Shown here in pieces: positions 55,572-64,000 of a stretch of DNA of 64,000 nucleotides. Source of the stretch: Cladopsammia gracilis (Eukaryota > Cnidaria > Anthozoa > Scleractinia > Dendrophylliidae); contig JAJGOT010000418.1 in assembly GCA_022457155.1 (NCBI GenBank), positions 541,001 through 605,000 on the forward strand, written 5' to 3'. Below the pieces are notes generated by a model. That model had not been told where the DNA came from. It saw nothing but the letters and a program-made list of their open reading frames with translations, and did not search any database. The stretch's first letter is position 1, and every line of letters starts with the position of its first letter. A program made the position numbers and the translations under genes.

Positions 55572-58500
55572 TCCGCTTGGTTGGGTTCAGAGTCTAAAAA
55601 AACCGAACAATAAGTAAAACTCTGTTATAAATTGTAACACTAACTTCTACAACAGTATCGCAACCAAACTAAAGCAATATACGAAACTGAGAGACATGAC
55701 ATGCGAGAAAAGGCCTGTGGCACCTAGGGTCGGCTTAGATACTCCTAATAGGCCATTTGCACGATGACGTCATTTGACTACAACTACCAGAATCCTTCAG
55801 TTTTTTGTTTTGTGGTGCAAATTAGGGCTATTGTTTTTTAAACCGCACTGGGATTACAAAATTTAAATAAGAAAGGAAAAACGAAATGAATTCTGGTAGT
55901 TGTAGTCAAATGACGCCATCGTGCAAATGGCCTATTGCATAAATGCAAACACAAAATACCAAGGAGGATAAAAGAAGATAAATTGTTAAGAAATAAAAAA
56001 AACTATGCATTTTCTGATCGACTTAAAAATTGATTCATTGATTTGATGAAATTTGTTTGGATTAAATATCTATGGAAAGGTCATGTATGCGAAAGAATAA
56101 CTTGTGCATGGGACATTTACATGTATCCAAATTGGTCTCAAGATGGAATTTCAACGCAATATAAGTCATTTATGTAACACGTCAAGTTTTCTTGTAATCT
56201 ATATCATAACTTGTGAAATGTCTGAATAAAGAGCAGCACAAACCGACAGGTTGAATGTACGTACAATATTTATGCTTGTAACAAATTTATTCACGATTGA
56301 ACTAAACACGAGGACAACCACAGTCACGAATCAAGTGTCCACTAGGGCTCCCAAGGGATGTTTTCTGAAAGCTGTATTGTTCTTTTTAGAAGGGGAGACA
56401 ACGACTTCGAATAACTTCGCTAAATGGCGTCGGAATGGCTTCAAATTCGGTACAAGACACAAGTAAGCGACACATTTGAGGTAGGTAAACTTTATTTCAA
56501 AATAGATAGTTATTTACCCAATTTTAGAGAATCTGTGATTTTCCCATACATCTCTCTATTGTCGCATACACATCAAAAAGGCGAATTATGAGCTTGGGAC
56601 ACGCGTATAACACGGGTGTCCAGTCCACACTCTGCCTCATTAATTCCCAGACGTCTGTCATTCAAGTCGCTTGTGCATATGTTTCCTGCTGCTATCCAAA
56701 TGGAATATTAGCTGTTGAACTGACTAGCAGTTTATTCTCTGTTCATGGCTCATAGAAGAACTACAATCGACAAGGTAAGTTAAACTGTTTTGTTTTATTA
56801 GACGCTTGTTGAAGGCATAGATGGGTAAATTTATCCACTATCAGTTTGTTGAGAACCCGTCGTGTTTTCACGGGGGTCACTAAAGGATGCACTAAAGAGC
56901 GTTTGTAAATGATTATCTCATTTTATTTCGTTGCTAGTGTCCTATGCATATTTTCCCATAAACTTACTGTGCTTCCTCTCTGAAAATTAAAAATACAAGT
57001 TTAGGCCAGCCGCTTTTACAATTTGTTACTGTTAGTGGTTCAGTTTCCAATAAATTATTGAATGCAATTATTGTTAAAATCGTAGAAATGTTAGTCGAAA
57101 AGGATGTGGTGTTCTTCAAACACAGTAAAGTTTAAAAAAAGTAATACTAAAAGGTACTGGATCTATTGAGCAAAAATACACATCTAGTGTTTGCCTCAGT
57201 TTTTGTCTGGCGTATATCAAAAATTTTACCGTGCCCTTGAACGACCTGAAACCCGTGCGATTTTGCAATACATGGATCATACCATGTGGTCACGCCAAAC
57301 CTCATGCATATTGAAATTACTGTTTTGTCGTGCAAGATGAAAGCACAGCAAAGGTCCCTTTGAACCATCGCTTGAAATAGATTTGTAGATAAATATTGTG
57401 GATATTTAAATAACCTCTAAACATCACTTTTACAAATAAATTGTTTTTAACTTTATATTGTAACTCTGTGCTTAGAAAGGAACATAATTTCATGTAATTT
57501 CATGGCCTCGCTCGTGCATATTGAAATTGCTCTTGTCATCATTTAATATCAAAGCACAGCAAATAAAGCTGTCTTTGCTTGAAATATATTAAAAGATAAA
57601 TTTTTTGGATATTATAAATATCATGTAAAAATCACTTTTACAAATGAAATTGTTTTCAACTTTATTTTATATTATTCATAAGTATTAAGAATTTTGCTCA
57701 GTCGACTATCGAATGATCACTATCGATAATCAACATTTCGTCATCGCGTGAATATTTTTCCAACCCTTTTTGACTCCTGTAGAGCAAAATCCCCCCGTTG
57801 AAAATGGTGCAAACAGTTCACGAAAACAGAATTTGATATCAAAATGGTCAACTTGGGATACCAGATCAGATCTGATGCCAGATGAAATATTTTTCTTGTA
57901 AAATTTGAGAGATGTATCTGGGCGACAAAGGAATGCAATCGCGCTTGAATTATTTTCATACATTTGTCGGTAAAACCTGGCAAAGTCCACGGGAATTTTT
58001 TGTTTATGGGAAAAGGTTTTTATGTTTGCGATTTTTTTTTATTGATCAGGTAATTGACCGGACTGGAAAACTGAGGAAAGGAAAGGGCTTTTCCGGTGAA
58101 AGTTATTTCCCATTTTGAAGTGCGCTTACCATAAGTGGGCGCTTGAATATATTTGGCAAGTCTAGCAGCTCTTCGGCTTTCAAAGATTTAGTATTAAGGC
58201 CGCGTTTTTTAAACGAAGTTAGGACGGTGTTTAACAATACCGCAGTCTTAATCAATTTCAATCCGATCAACCCTAGTATTTAAACGCTATTTACTTACAG
58301 TGTCCAGAAGGCATGTTGCACAGACTAGAATAGACTTTCTCAAAGTCCGTTTTTCGTTTTTTCGTTTTGGGTGGTGGGGCGGAGAACGTAACTTTGTCGC
58401 TCGTTCTCGCGACGTTCGTCGCTCGCTTTTCGCCATTTCGTCGCGCTCTCGGGGCTTCGCAGTCGACCTGTGGCAAGTCCAAGACTAGAAAAACATTAAT

Positions 58501-58617
58501 CTACTTAAAATGACCCATTTACAAATAGATGCGGAGCAGCCACTAATTGTCTTAACCACGGTCTAAGTTAACCGGCCCTAAAGTTCTAAAGAAATCTACT
58601 TAGAAATTTTCCTTAAA
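55572..58617. other. P450 3' UTR and intergenic region; one MITE, no supported gene
   Basis: Contains the MITE at 55747-55936 and AATAAA near 56224. Beyond that, 56250-58600 has no recognised coding motif; small frames at 57730-57990 and 58291-58482 on the minus strand are unrecognised and lack support. Confidence 0.5.
55747..55936. mobile_element. 190-bp MITE, AATAGGCCATTTGCA family
   Basis: Same ends and arms (tgactacaactaccagaat) as 30968-31157, with the interior in reverse orientation. Lies in the putative P450 3' UTR. Confidence 0.82.
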
Positions 58618-58908
58618 ATAGACGGGTTCACGCTCATAGTTGCATCATGGGTAATCACAGGGCAAGATGGTGGGAAATTCAAAGATTTGTATTGGAATTC
58701 AAAGCCAGCTAATTATTCCTGAATTCATATATTTGACACTTTTCTCTTTGAAACATTGTAACTTACGAATTCAAAGAAACAAAGAAACAATACACTAAAA
58801 CCTGTTGTGTTGATTAGATATTTTGTAAATTTTAGATATTTTATTTTTAACATATTGTAATGCGCAGGAGATCATATATCCATGCAGCCTGCGCAATATA
58901 AATACCTA

Positions 58909-58909
58909 A

Positions 58910-58954
<45 letters not shown>

Positions 58955-59288
58955 GCAGTAAAACTATCTGTATGCACAGTGTTATAAAAGCAACACAGGG
59001 CGCAAAGCGTAACCTGTGCGCAAGAGCGAAACTTAAAAAAATAAATAAATAAATAAGTTACTAAAACCTTATATCTACAAATCTAAAAACTATAATCTAA
59101 GCATATAAATGTCTCTAATATCTCTCATTCTCATTATATATACAAATCTAAAAACTATAATCTAAGCATATAGATGTCTCTAATATCTCTCGTTCTTTGT
59201 ATAAAAAAAAACCTATAAACTAAGCATATAAATATCCCTAATGTCTCTCATTTTTCCTGGCCGACAGTCGGGCTTTGGTCGCGGATCT
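58909..59288 (-). mobile_element. 3' UTR and (AAT)n tail of the R4/Dong-like retrotransposon
   Basis: Downstream of the coding frame on the minus strand lie repeated aatgagagatattagagaca and ttatagtttttagatttgta words, then gttacgctttgcgccctgtg and a terminal (AAT)n at 58912-58953. This is the region found alone at three other places in the window. Confidence 0.8.
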
Positions 59289-60245
59289 TCACATCACAAC
59301 CTTGAAAGTTCTCGCTATATTTAGGGATGACGATAAGACTGCCTTTTGCATAGCCTCTAGAACTTGATTCGCCTTACGTCCTACCATTGATTGAACTGAG
59401 GCTTCGGTTTCTCTCGACCAGCCTCCCAGCACATCCATGATGATGTTATGCTGAATCACCTCGTACCCTCTATACTGCTGCTTTAGCTCCCACCTTAACG
59501 GGCCATACTTCATCGTTTTCTCCTCGCTCTTTTTCTCTCGGTTGTTGATCCAAGGGCAGCTCATCTCTATGGTCAGCACTTTCTTGTTTGCATGATCCAC
59601 AACTCTCGCATCTACACGATTGGCTCGAACCTCCTGGTAGTCCGCATACACGGGTACATCCCACCACGCTTCCACTTGTTCTGACCTGTACTCCGGCTTG
59701 GGCATTACTGGCGAGTACCATGGTGGCACTTCCTCGAGAAGACCCTGGTCATGTAAGATCTCATAAAACAGGACCTTTAAAGCCATGTTGTGTCTGAACA
59801 AGTACTTGGTCTGAGCTAGCGCAGTGCACCCGGACAGGATGTGAGAGACACTTTCTTGAGCGTGGCCACACAGCCTACATTTCACGTCCCCGGGGCAAGT
59901 TGTTTGAGTCTTTTTGCTAGTGTAGAGCTTTGTTGGCAAAAGTTGCTCGTACAGTTCAAACACACCGGCAATAGTATACGTAGGACATGTTCTCCATGTA
60001 CTCAACCAGCTGAAACATCCGTCCGTGCACAGCTGTTCATCATCCTTTCTCTCTCTCAACAGCTTGCCCTGCCATTCCAGTTCACGTACTTCCCTTTCAA
60101 ACTTCTCCTCCACACATTCTTTCAATACTTCCTTCACACGATACGATGGGATGGCCTCTCCACTGCTCATAGCACATACAGGATCCGGGTGTTTAAGATG
60201 AAGGTCAACACCCAGCTCCGCCGCAAACTTTGCCGCATCTTTCAC
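59289..60245 (-). CDS. C-terminal half of an RLE-type non-LTR retrotransposon protein (R4/Dong-like)
   Basis: 318 codons, 5'-truncated. The polymerase is gone; what remains is the end of the RT thumb, a CCHC motif (CRLCGHAQESVSHILSGC) and then a restriction-like endonuclease region in which RVDARVVDHANKKVLTIEMS gives the acidic residue, spacing and Glu expected of PD-(D/E)xK nucleases, followed by CPW. CCHC followed by RLE is the layout of the R2/R4/NeSL group. The (AAT)n tail and flanks favour the R4 clade, whose Dong element inserts in TAA repeats. It begins next to (ATT)n at 60293. Frame intact but the element cannot be autonomous. Confidence 0.7.
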   Translation of the reverse strand: MKDAAKFAAELGVDLHLKHPDPVCAMSSGEAIPSYRVKEVLKECVEEKFEREVRELEWQGKLLRERKDDEQLCTDGCFSWLSTWRTCPTYTIAGVFELYEQLLPTKLYTSKKTQTTCPGDVKCRLCGHAQESVSHILSGCTALAQTKYLFRHNMALKVLFYEILHDQGLLEEVPPWYSPVMPKPEYRSEQVEAWWDVPVYADYQEVRANRVDARVVDHANKKVLTIEMSCPWINNREKKSEEKTMKYGPLRWELKQQYRGYEVIQHNIIMDVLGGWSRETEASVQSMVGRKANQVLEAMQKAVLSSSLNIARTFKVVM

Positions 60246-60292
60246 TATCGATTTGCATCTTTCACTATCATCTTTTACTATCTTTCACTATC

Positions 60293-60293
60293 G

Positions 60294-60356
<63 letters not shown>

Positions 60357-60611
60357 TTTAGTATTATGCAGTAAAACTATCTGTATGCACAGTGTTATAA
60401 AGCAACACAGGGCGCAAAGCGTAACCTGTGCGCAAGAGCGAAACTTAAAAAATAAATAAATAAATAAATAAAATAAAAATAAATAAATAAATAAATAAAT
60501 AAGTTACTGAAACCTTATATCTACAAATCTAAAAACTATAATCTAAGCATATAAATGTCTCTAATATCTCTCATTCTACGTGTAAATAACTTACTAAATA
60601 AATAGAAAAAA

Positions 60612-60657
<46 letters not shown>
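60293..60657 (-). mobile_element. Second R4/Dong-like 3'-UTR fragment between (ATT)n tracts
   Basis: Again carries ttttactgc through gcgcacaggttacgc (minus strand), bounded by (ATT)n at 60296-60355 and 60615-60656. It adjoins the truncated coding copy in the same orientation. Confidence 0.75.
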
Positions 60658-60832
60658 AATCTGGAGTGCAAAAAAGTCCGTTATCAGTTTTTAGAAAACC
60701 TTGATTTCTCCATACATTTTCTGTAATTCGACAGTATCAAAATTACAGAAAATGTATGGGAAAATTGACGTTTTCTAAAAACGTAACTGTCTTTGCTAAA
60801 AACTGATCTTGGACTATTCTGCACTCCAGATT
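60658..60832. mobile_element. 175-bp palindromic MITE
   Basis: AATCTGGAGTGCA at the left is mirrored by TGCACTCCAGATT at the right; inner arms share ctaaaaactgat and acattttctgtaatt in inverse. Flanked by the R4-like fragment on one side and the outer inverted arm on the other. Confidence 0.75.
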
Positions 60833-61003
60833 CAGCAAATTGTGTCTTTGAATTCATAAGTTACACTTTTCAAAGAGAAAATGTCAAATATATGAATTCA
60901 GGAAGAATTTGAAACGACTTTGAATTCCAATACAAATCTTTGAATTTCCCGCCATCTTGTCCTGATTACCCATGATGCAACTATGAGCGTGAACCCGTCT
61001 ATT

Positions 61004-62889
61004 GTAATCGTCAAACGGACAGCTGAAGATCGATGAAGAATTATCATTAAAAGGAGATGCCTAATTATGTAACTTTCAGTTGTGGAATTTGGAGGGTAAT
61101 CATCTGCACACTAAGCACATCTTAGCGATTAACATTGTATAGCCCATGTGAAGAAATAGTGGATTTAAAGATGTATGAGTGACTGATATTTGTCAAATCT
61201 TACCTTGCGACGAATTCAATAAACTGAACTAAACCAAATTCATAATAAGAACATAGCAGGCGCCGACCCAGGAAATGTATAAAGAGGGGCCAGAGAAATT
61301 TTGATAGTGACAGACATGGGCGCGTAAGCAACCATCAGGATCTTGGGGGGGGGGGGGGGGGGGGTGTAAAAATGCAAATGGCAATTAAATGAGAGAATCT
61401 TGAATCTGCTGCACAGTGAAGTGAAATGGAAGTCGTTCTGCGGTGCGAAAACACGATGTTCGTGTCGGCGCTTTTTACCGTTAATTTCACAATGCTTTAT
61501 TGTATGTAGTTTTGGATGATTCCACGCGGTTGTTATTATCGTGTCGCGTTTCACTAAAGGTTTCGTTTCGCTGTTGGTTTGTGGTTTTCAATGCTATCTC
61601 GCGGCTCTCGTTATCGTCTCGCGTTTCACTGTTAGTTATTAATTTATTAATAGTTTGAATGAACGGTAAAACCAACACTGAGTTAAACGCGAGACGGTAA
61701 AGGTGTTTGTAAAAAGAGGACCGGATGGCGGCAGATGGCGGATAGGAAAATAAGGTAAATAAAATGTAGCCTGCATGACAGGCGCTTTATGAGCCAAGTG
61801 GGGCGAGCGAAGCATTTCGCGCGAAGCGCGAGACGAGGGGAGGAAATGCTTCGCTCGCCCCGCTTGGCTCATAAAGCGCCTGACATGCAGGCTAATAAAA
61901 TGCGTATGTGTACTGTAACTTCATACAATCATTAAAGTGCAAATGTTATTTGTTAAGATCCGGAAATACCGGCGTAACACCGTTACAAATTAATTATTTA
62001 CTATACATCGATATAACGAACAATTTGGTTATTTTTTTCCCGCCAATTCGTTATAACGAGGTTTTCGATACTTACTTACTTATCCTCTTCGGGCCCACGA
62101 GGACTCTTGAGGCCGATATAACGAACCAATTTCCCCAGTACCTTGGCACTTCGTTAAATCGAGATTCCACACATCACTACACAAACACGAATAAAGAGTC
62201 AGCAAAGATTGTTTGTGAAAGCAAATTGAGATCAATTGAAAAACAGATGAAGTTAAATCGAATTTAAGAACTCTGGGTTAACTCTACTAACTTACCATTT
62301 CCTAACCACAGAGTTCAAATCGGACTCCATCCTCAAACACTTGCAGATTGCACTATTGGTCAAACGTTACCTGGTAGAGGGGCTCGAAACGCAACATTCA
62401 CATATTTTCCAACTAGAGTAGAGTGAGGCAGGAAGTGGAACTTGAAGACAGTTTGGACAATAAAGTTACTGTTTCGTGTTTTTGTTTCGTGTCATTTTGA
62501 AGTTATTTCTCTTTCTTTTTCTTTCTTAATTTTGGAAAAATCATAAATTTTTTTTCTGTTTTTTTTTTTTTCATCCGCATTTTATTATCCGCATTTTGTT
62601 ATCCGCCATCCGCAGCCATCCGAACCCATTTTACGGACACCCAGACGATAACGAGAGCCGCGAGATAGCATTGAAAACCACAAACCAACAGTGAAACGAA
62701 ACCTTTAGTGAAACGCGAGACGATAATAACAACCGCGTGATCTCATTCAAAACGACTTCCATTTCATTTCGCACTGCAGCAGATTCAAGAACACAACTGG
62801 CAAGTTTTTAACTCTCATTTAATTTCCATTTGCAATTTACAAATAAGAGTGTGGGTTCCCTGTAATAAGAATCTCTTGTTTCCTTCAGC
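61004..62889. other. Upstream region of the desaturase; inverted duplication and MITE
   Basis: Holds a poly(G) run near 61345, two inverted arms (61365-61632 and 62640-62845), a hairpin MITE at 61767, and gatataacgaac words near 62010 and 62115 like those in the CRD gene introns. No coding frame is supported. Confidence 0.5.
61767..61894. mobile_element. 128-bp hairpin MITE
   Basis: TAGCCTGCATGACAGGCGCT is mirrored at the right end; arms of about 52 bases (gagccaagtggggcgagcga) face a short GC-rich loop. TA at both edges. Confidence 0.85.
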
Positions 62890-62905
62890 AGTAAAACGAT
62901 TCACT

Positions 62906-64000
62906 ATGCCACCAGCTTATCGCAAAGTTGCAGCTGTGGTGGAAACAGGTGACAAGAGCTCTAGTGGAGCAGACAAAAAAGCTTTCGTCACCGAGAAAGT
63001 GCTAAAAGAACACAACGGCTTCAACGGCATGCCATCTTGGATCGCCATCAAGAATAAAGTCTACGACGTAACCGGATTCGGACAGGAGCATCCTGGAGGT
63101 CACATCGTATTCACCCATGCGGGGCAGGACGCCACGGACGTGTTCAACGCCTTCCACCCTGCTGCAGTGTACAAATGGCTGCCGCGGTTCTACGTTGGCG
63201 AGTTGGTAAATGATTCCAGCTCCAATCCTGCTGGTGCTGAGAAAGCAACCGAATATAGACGGGATATCACAGCTATGAAATCAGAGTTGATGAAGGCGCG
63301 AGCGTTTGAGTCTTCCAAGCTGTACTACGCTTTCAAGGTCGCATCCAATGCCGCATTACTCGCCGCGGCCGTTGCAGCCATTGTGGTACTAAACGGCATG
63401 CCCGGAGCGGTGATAGGCGGTGTTGTTCTTGCTCTATTCTGGCAACAATGTGGTTGGCTAGCTCACGACTTTCTTCACCATCAAGTGTTCACCAATCGCT
63501 TCTACAACAACCTTGCTGGGCTGGGTATTGGTAACATCTGGCAGGGGTTCTCTACCGCCTGGTGGAAGATGAAGCACAATCATCATCATGCTGCACCCAA
63601 TGTGGTACATACTCAGGCGGGAGGTGATCCTGACATCCTCACAATGCCACTGCTGTTGTGGTCAGAGAAGATCATTGAAGGAGACTCTGAGGAGCTCAAG
63701 GATCTTCCCAGGTTCTTGGTTAGACATCAGAAATTCTTTTACTTGCCGTTGTTGGCTGCGGCGCGGTTGTCATGGCTACTGCAGTCGCTCCTGTTCCAGT
63801 TCGAGCCCGTGCATCAGTTTGTAGGCGGCCTGCCGATGAAGATCGCCGAGATCCTCACGATCGGTATCCACTACGTTGCAATGGTGTACATCACGTTACT
63901 ACTAGAAACGGCCACTTCACGTATCGTCTTCCTATTGATTTGTCAATCACTTGGTGGCCTGTTCATCGCTGTTGTTTTCACTGTAGGTCATAACGCCATG
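62906..64000 (+). CDS. Cytochrome b5-fused front-end fatty acid desaturase (runs off the window)
   Basis: 365 codons from ATG at 62906 to the window end without a stop. An acceptor (gtttccttcag) ends at 62889, so this ATG probably opens the second exon. Residues 28-105 form a cytochrome b5 domain with haem motif HPGG (62-65) and the second haem His in NAFHP (84). Then come membrane spans and histidine boxes HDFLHH (187-192) and HNHHH (224-228), and GHNAM at the last bases. The third box (QxxHH type) lies beyond the window. The fused b5 domain and the HDFLHH/HNHHH boxes mark a delta-5/delta-6-type acyl desaturase of the ER that makes polyunsaturated fatty acids. No intron in over 1 kb and clearly higher GC than surrounding DNA are notable. 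Regiospecificity cannot be told from sequence. Confidence 0.92.
   Translation, partial: MPPAYRKVAAVVETGDKSSSGADKKAFVTEKVLKEHNGFNGMPSWIAIKNKVYDVTGFGQEHPGGHIVFTHAGQDATDVFNAFHPAAVYKWLPRFYVGELVNDSSSNPAGAEKATEYRRDITAMKSELMKARAFESSKLYYAFKVASNAALLAAAVAAIVVLNGMPGAVIGGVVLALFWQQCGWLAHDFLHHQVFTNRFYNNLAGLGIGNIWQGFSTAWWKMKHNHHHAAPNVVHTQAGGDPDILTMPLLLWSEKIIEGDSEELKDLPRFLVRHQKFFYLPLLAAARLSWLLQSLLFQFEPVHQFVGGLPMKIAEILTIGIHYVAMVYITLLLETATSRIVFLLICQSLGGLFIAVVFTVGHNAM

Larger units (their letters stand above)
58618..61003. mobile_element. Composite element with about 165-bp inverted ends, filled by nested insertions
   Basis: Left end AATAGACGGGTTCACGCTCA at 58618 is mirrored at 61003. The arms match for about 165 bases (ttgcatcatgggtaatca, aattcaaagatttgtattgg). 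Between them lie two R4/Dong-like pieces in (ATT)n tracts and a palindromic MITE. No coding of the outer element remains. Confidence 0.8.

Noticed and set aside
59841..60374. 177-codon plus-strand frame ending in poly-isoleucine
   Set aside because: Antisense of the retrotransposon frame running into the (ATT)n microsatellite.

Overview
The window is eukaryotic, AT-rich and intron-rich. It looks like an animal genome, most likely an anthozoan cnidarian such as a stony coral. That placement is inference: it rests on animal gene families (Ku80, Frizzled-type cysteine-rich domains, a P450 with AGHETTS and FGPRICIG motifs, a cytochrome b5 front-end desaturase), short exons with GT-AG introns, and a dense load of small inverted-repeat transposons. 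No bacterial features are present.

Layout. (1) 39-553, plus strand: last exon of an unrecognised protein ending in HEEL, a KDEL-like ER-retention tail. (2) 2569-18613, minus strand: a nearly complete XRCC5 (Ku80) gene. I could phase-join 25 coding exons into exactly 720 codons; only the last few C-terminal residues are unplaced. Several Ku80 exons are flanked by minisatellites that have copied the exon edges and splice sites. (3) 21060-22213, plus: a candidate TATA-driven gene for a 69-residue membrane protein. (4) 25492-43801, minus: a gene for a type II membrane protein with a tandem array of Frizzled cysteine-rich domains (CRDs). Eight exons, all joined in phase 1, give 987 residues with seven intact CRDs. 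An eighth CRD exon is cut off at a transposon. The array grew by a recent segmental duplication. (5) 38957-43074, inside the first intron of that gene: a 4118-bp element with exact 31-bp terminal inverted repeats and a 5-bp target duplication. It carries a minus-strand gene with a RAG1 N-terminal-like zinc-binding domain. (6) 44826-50615: a PIF/Harbinger-like non-autonomous element, a LINE endonuclease fragment, a hammerhead-ribozyme-like motif and a 5'-truncated APE-type LINE. (7) 50872-55571, plus: a complete six-exon cytochrome P450 of 509 residues. (8) 58618-61003: nested transposons including an RLE-type (R4/Dong-like) retrotransposon 3' half bounded by (AAT)n. (9) 62906-64000, plus: a front-end fatty acid desaturase that runs off the window.

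The host genes are functionally unrelated (DNA end joining, Wnt-type ligand binding, oxidative metabolism, lipid desaturation), so there is no operon-like logic. The two most unusual things are the RAG1-N-like transposon and the multi-CRD gene that hosts it. Next is the way tandem repeats in Ku80 repeatedly capture splice junctions. All coordinates were read by eye. Gene joins were checked by phase arithmetic and by my memory of human XRCC5 and the Frizzled CRD pattern, not by a database search.
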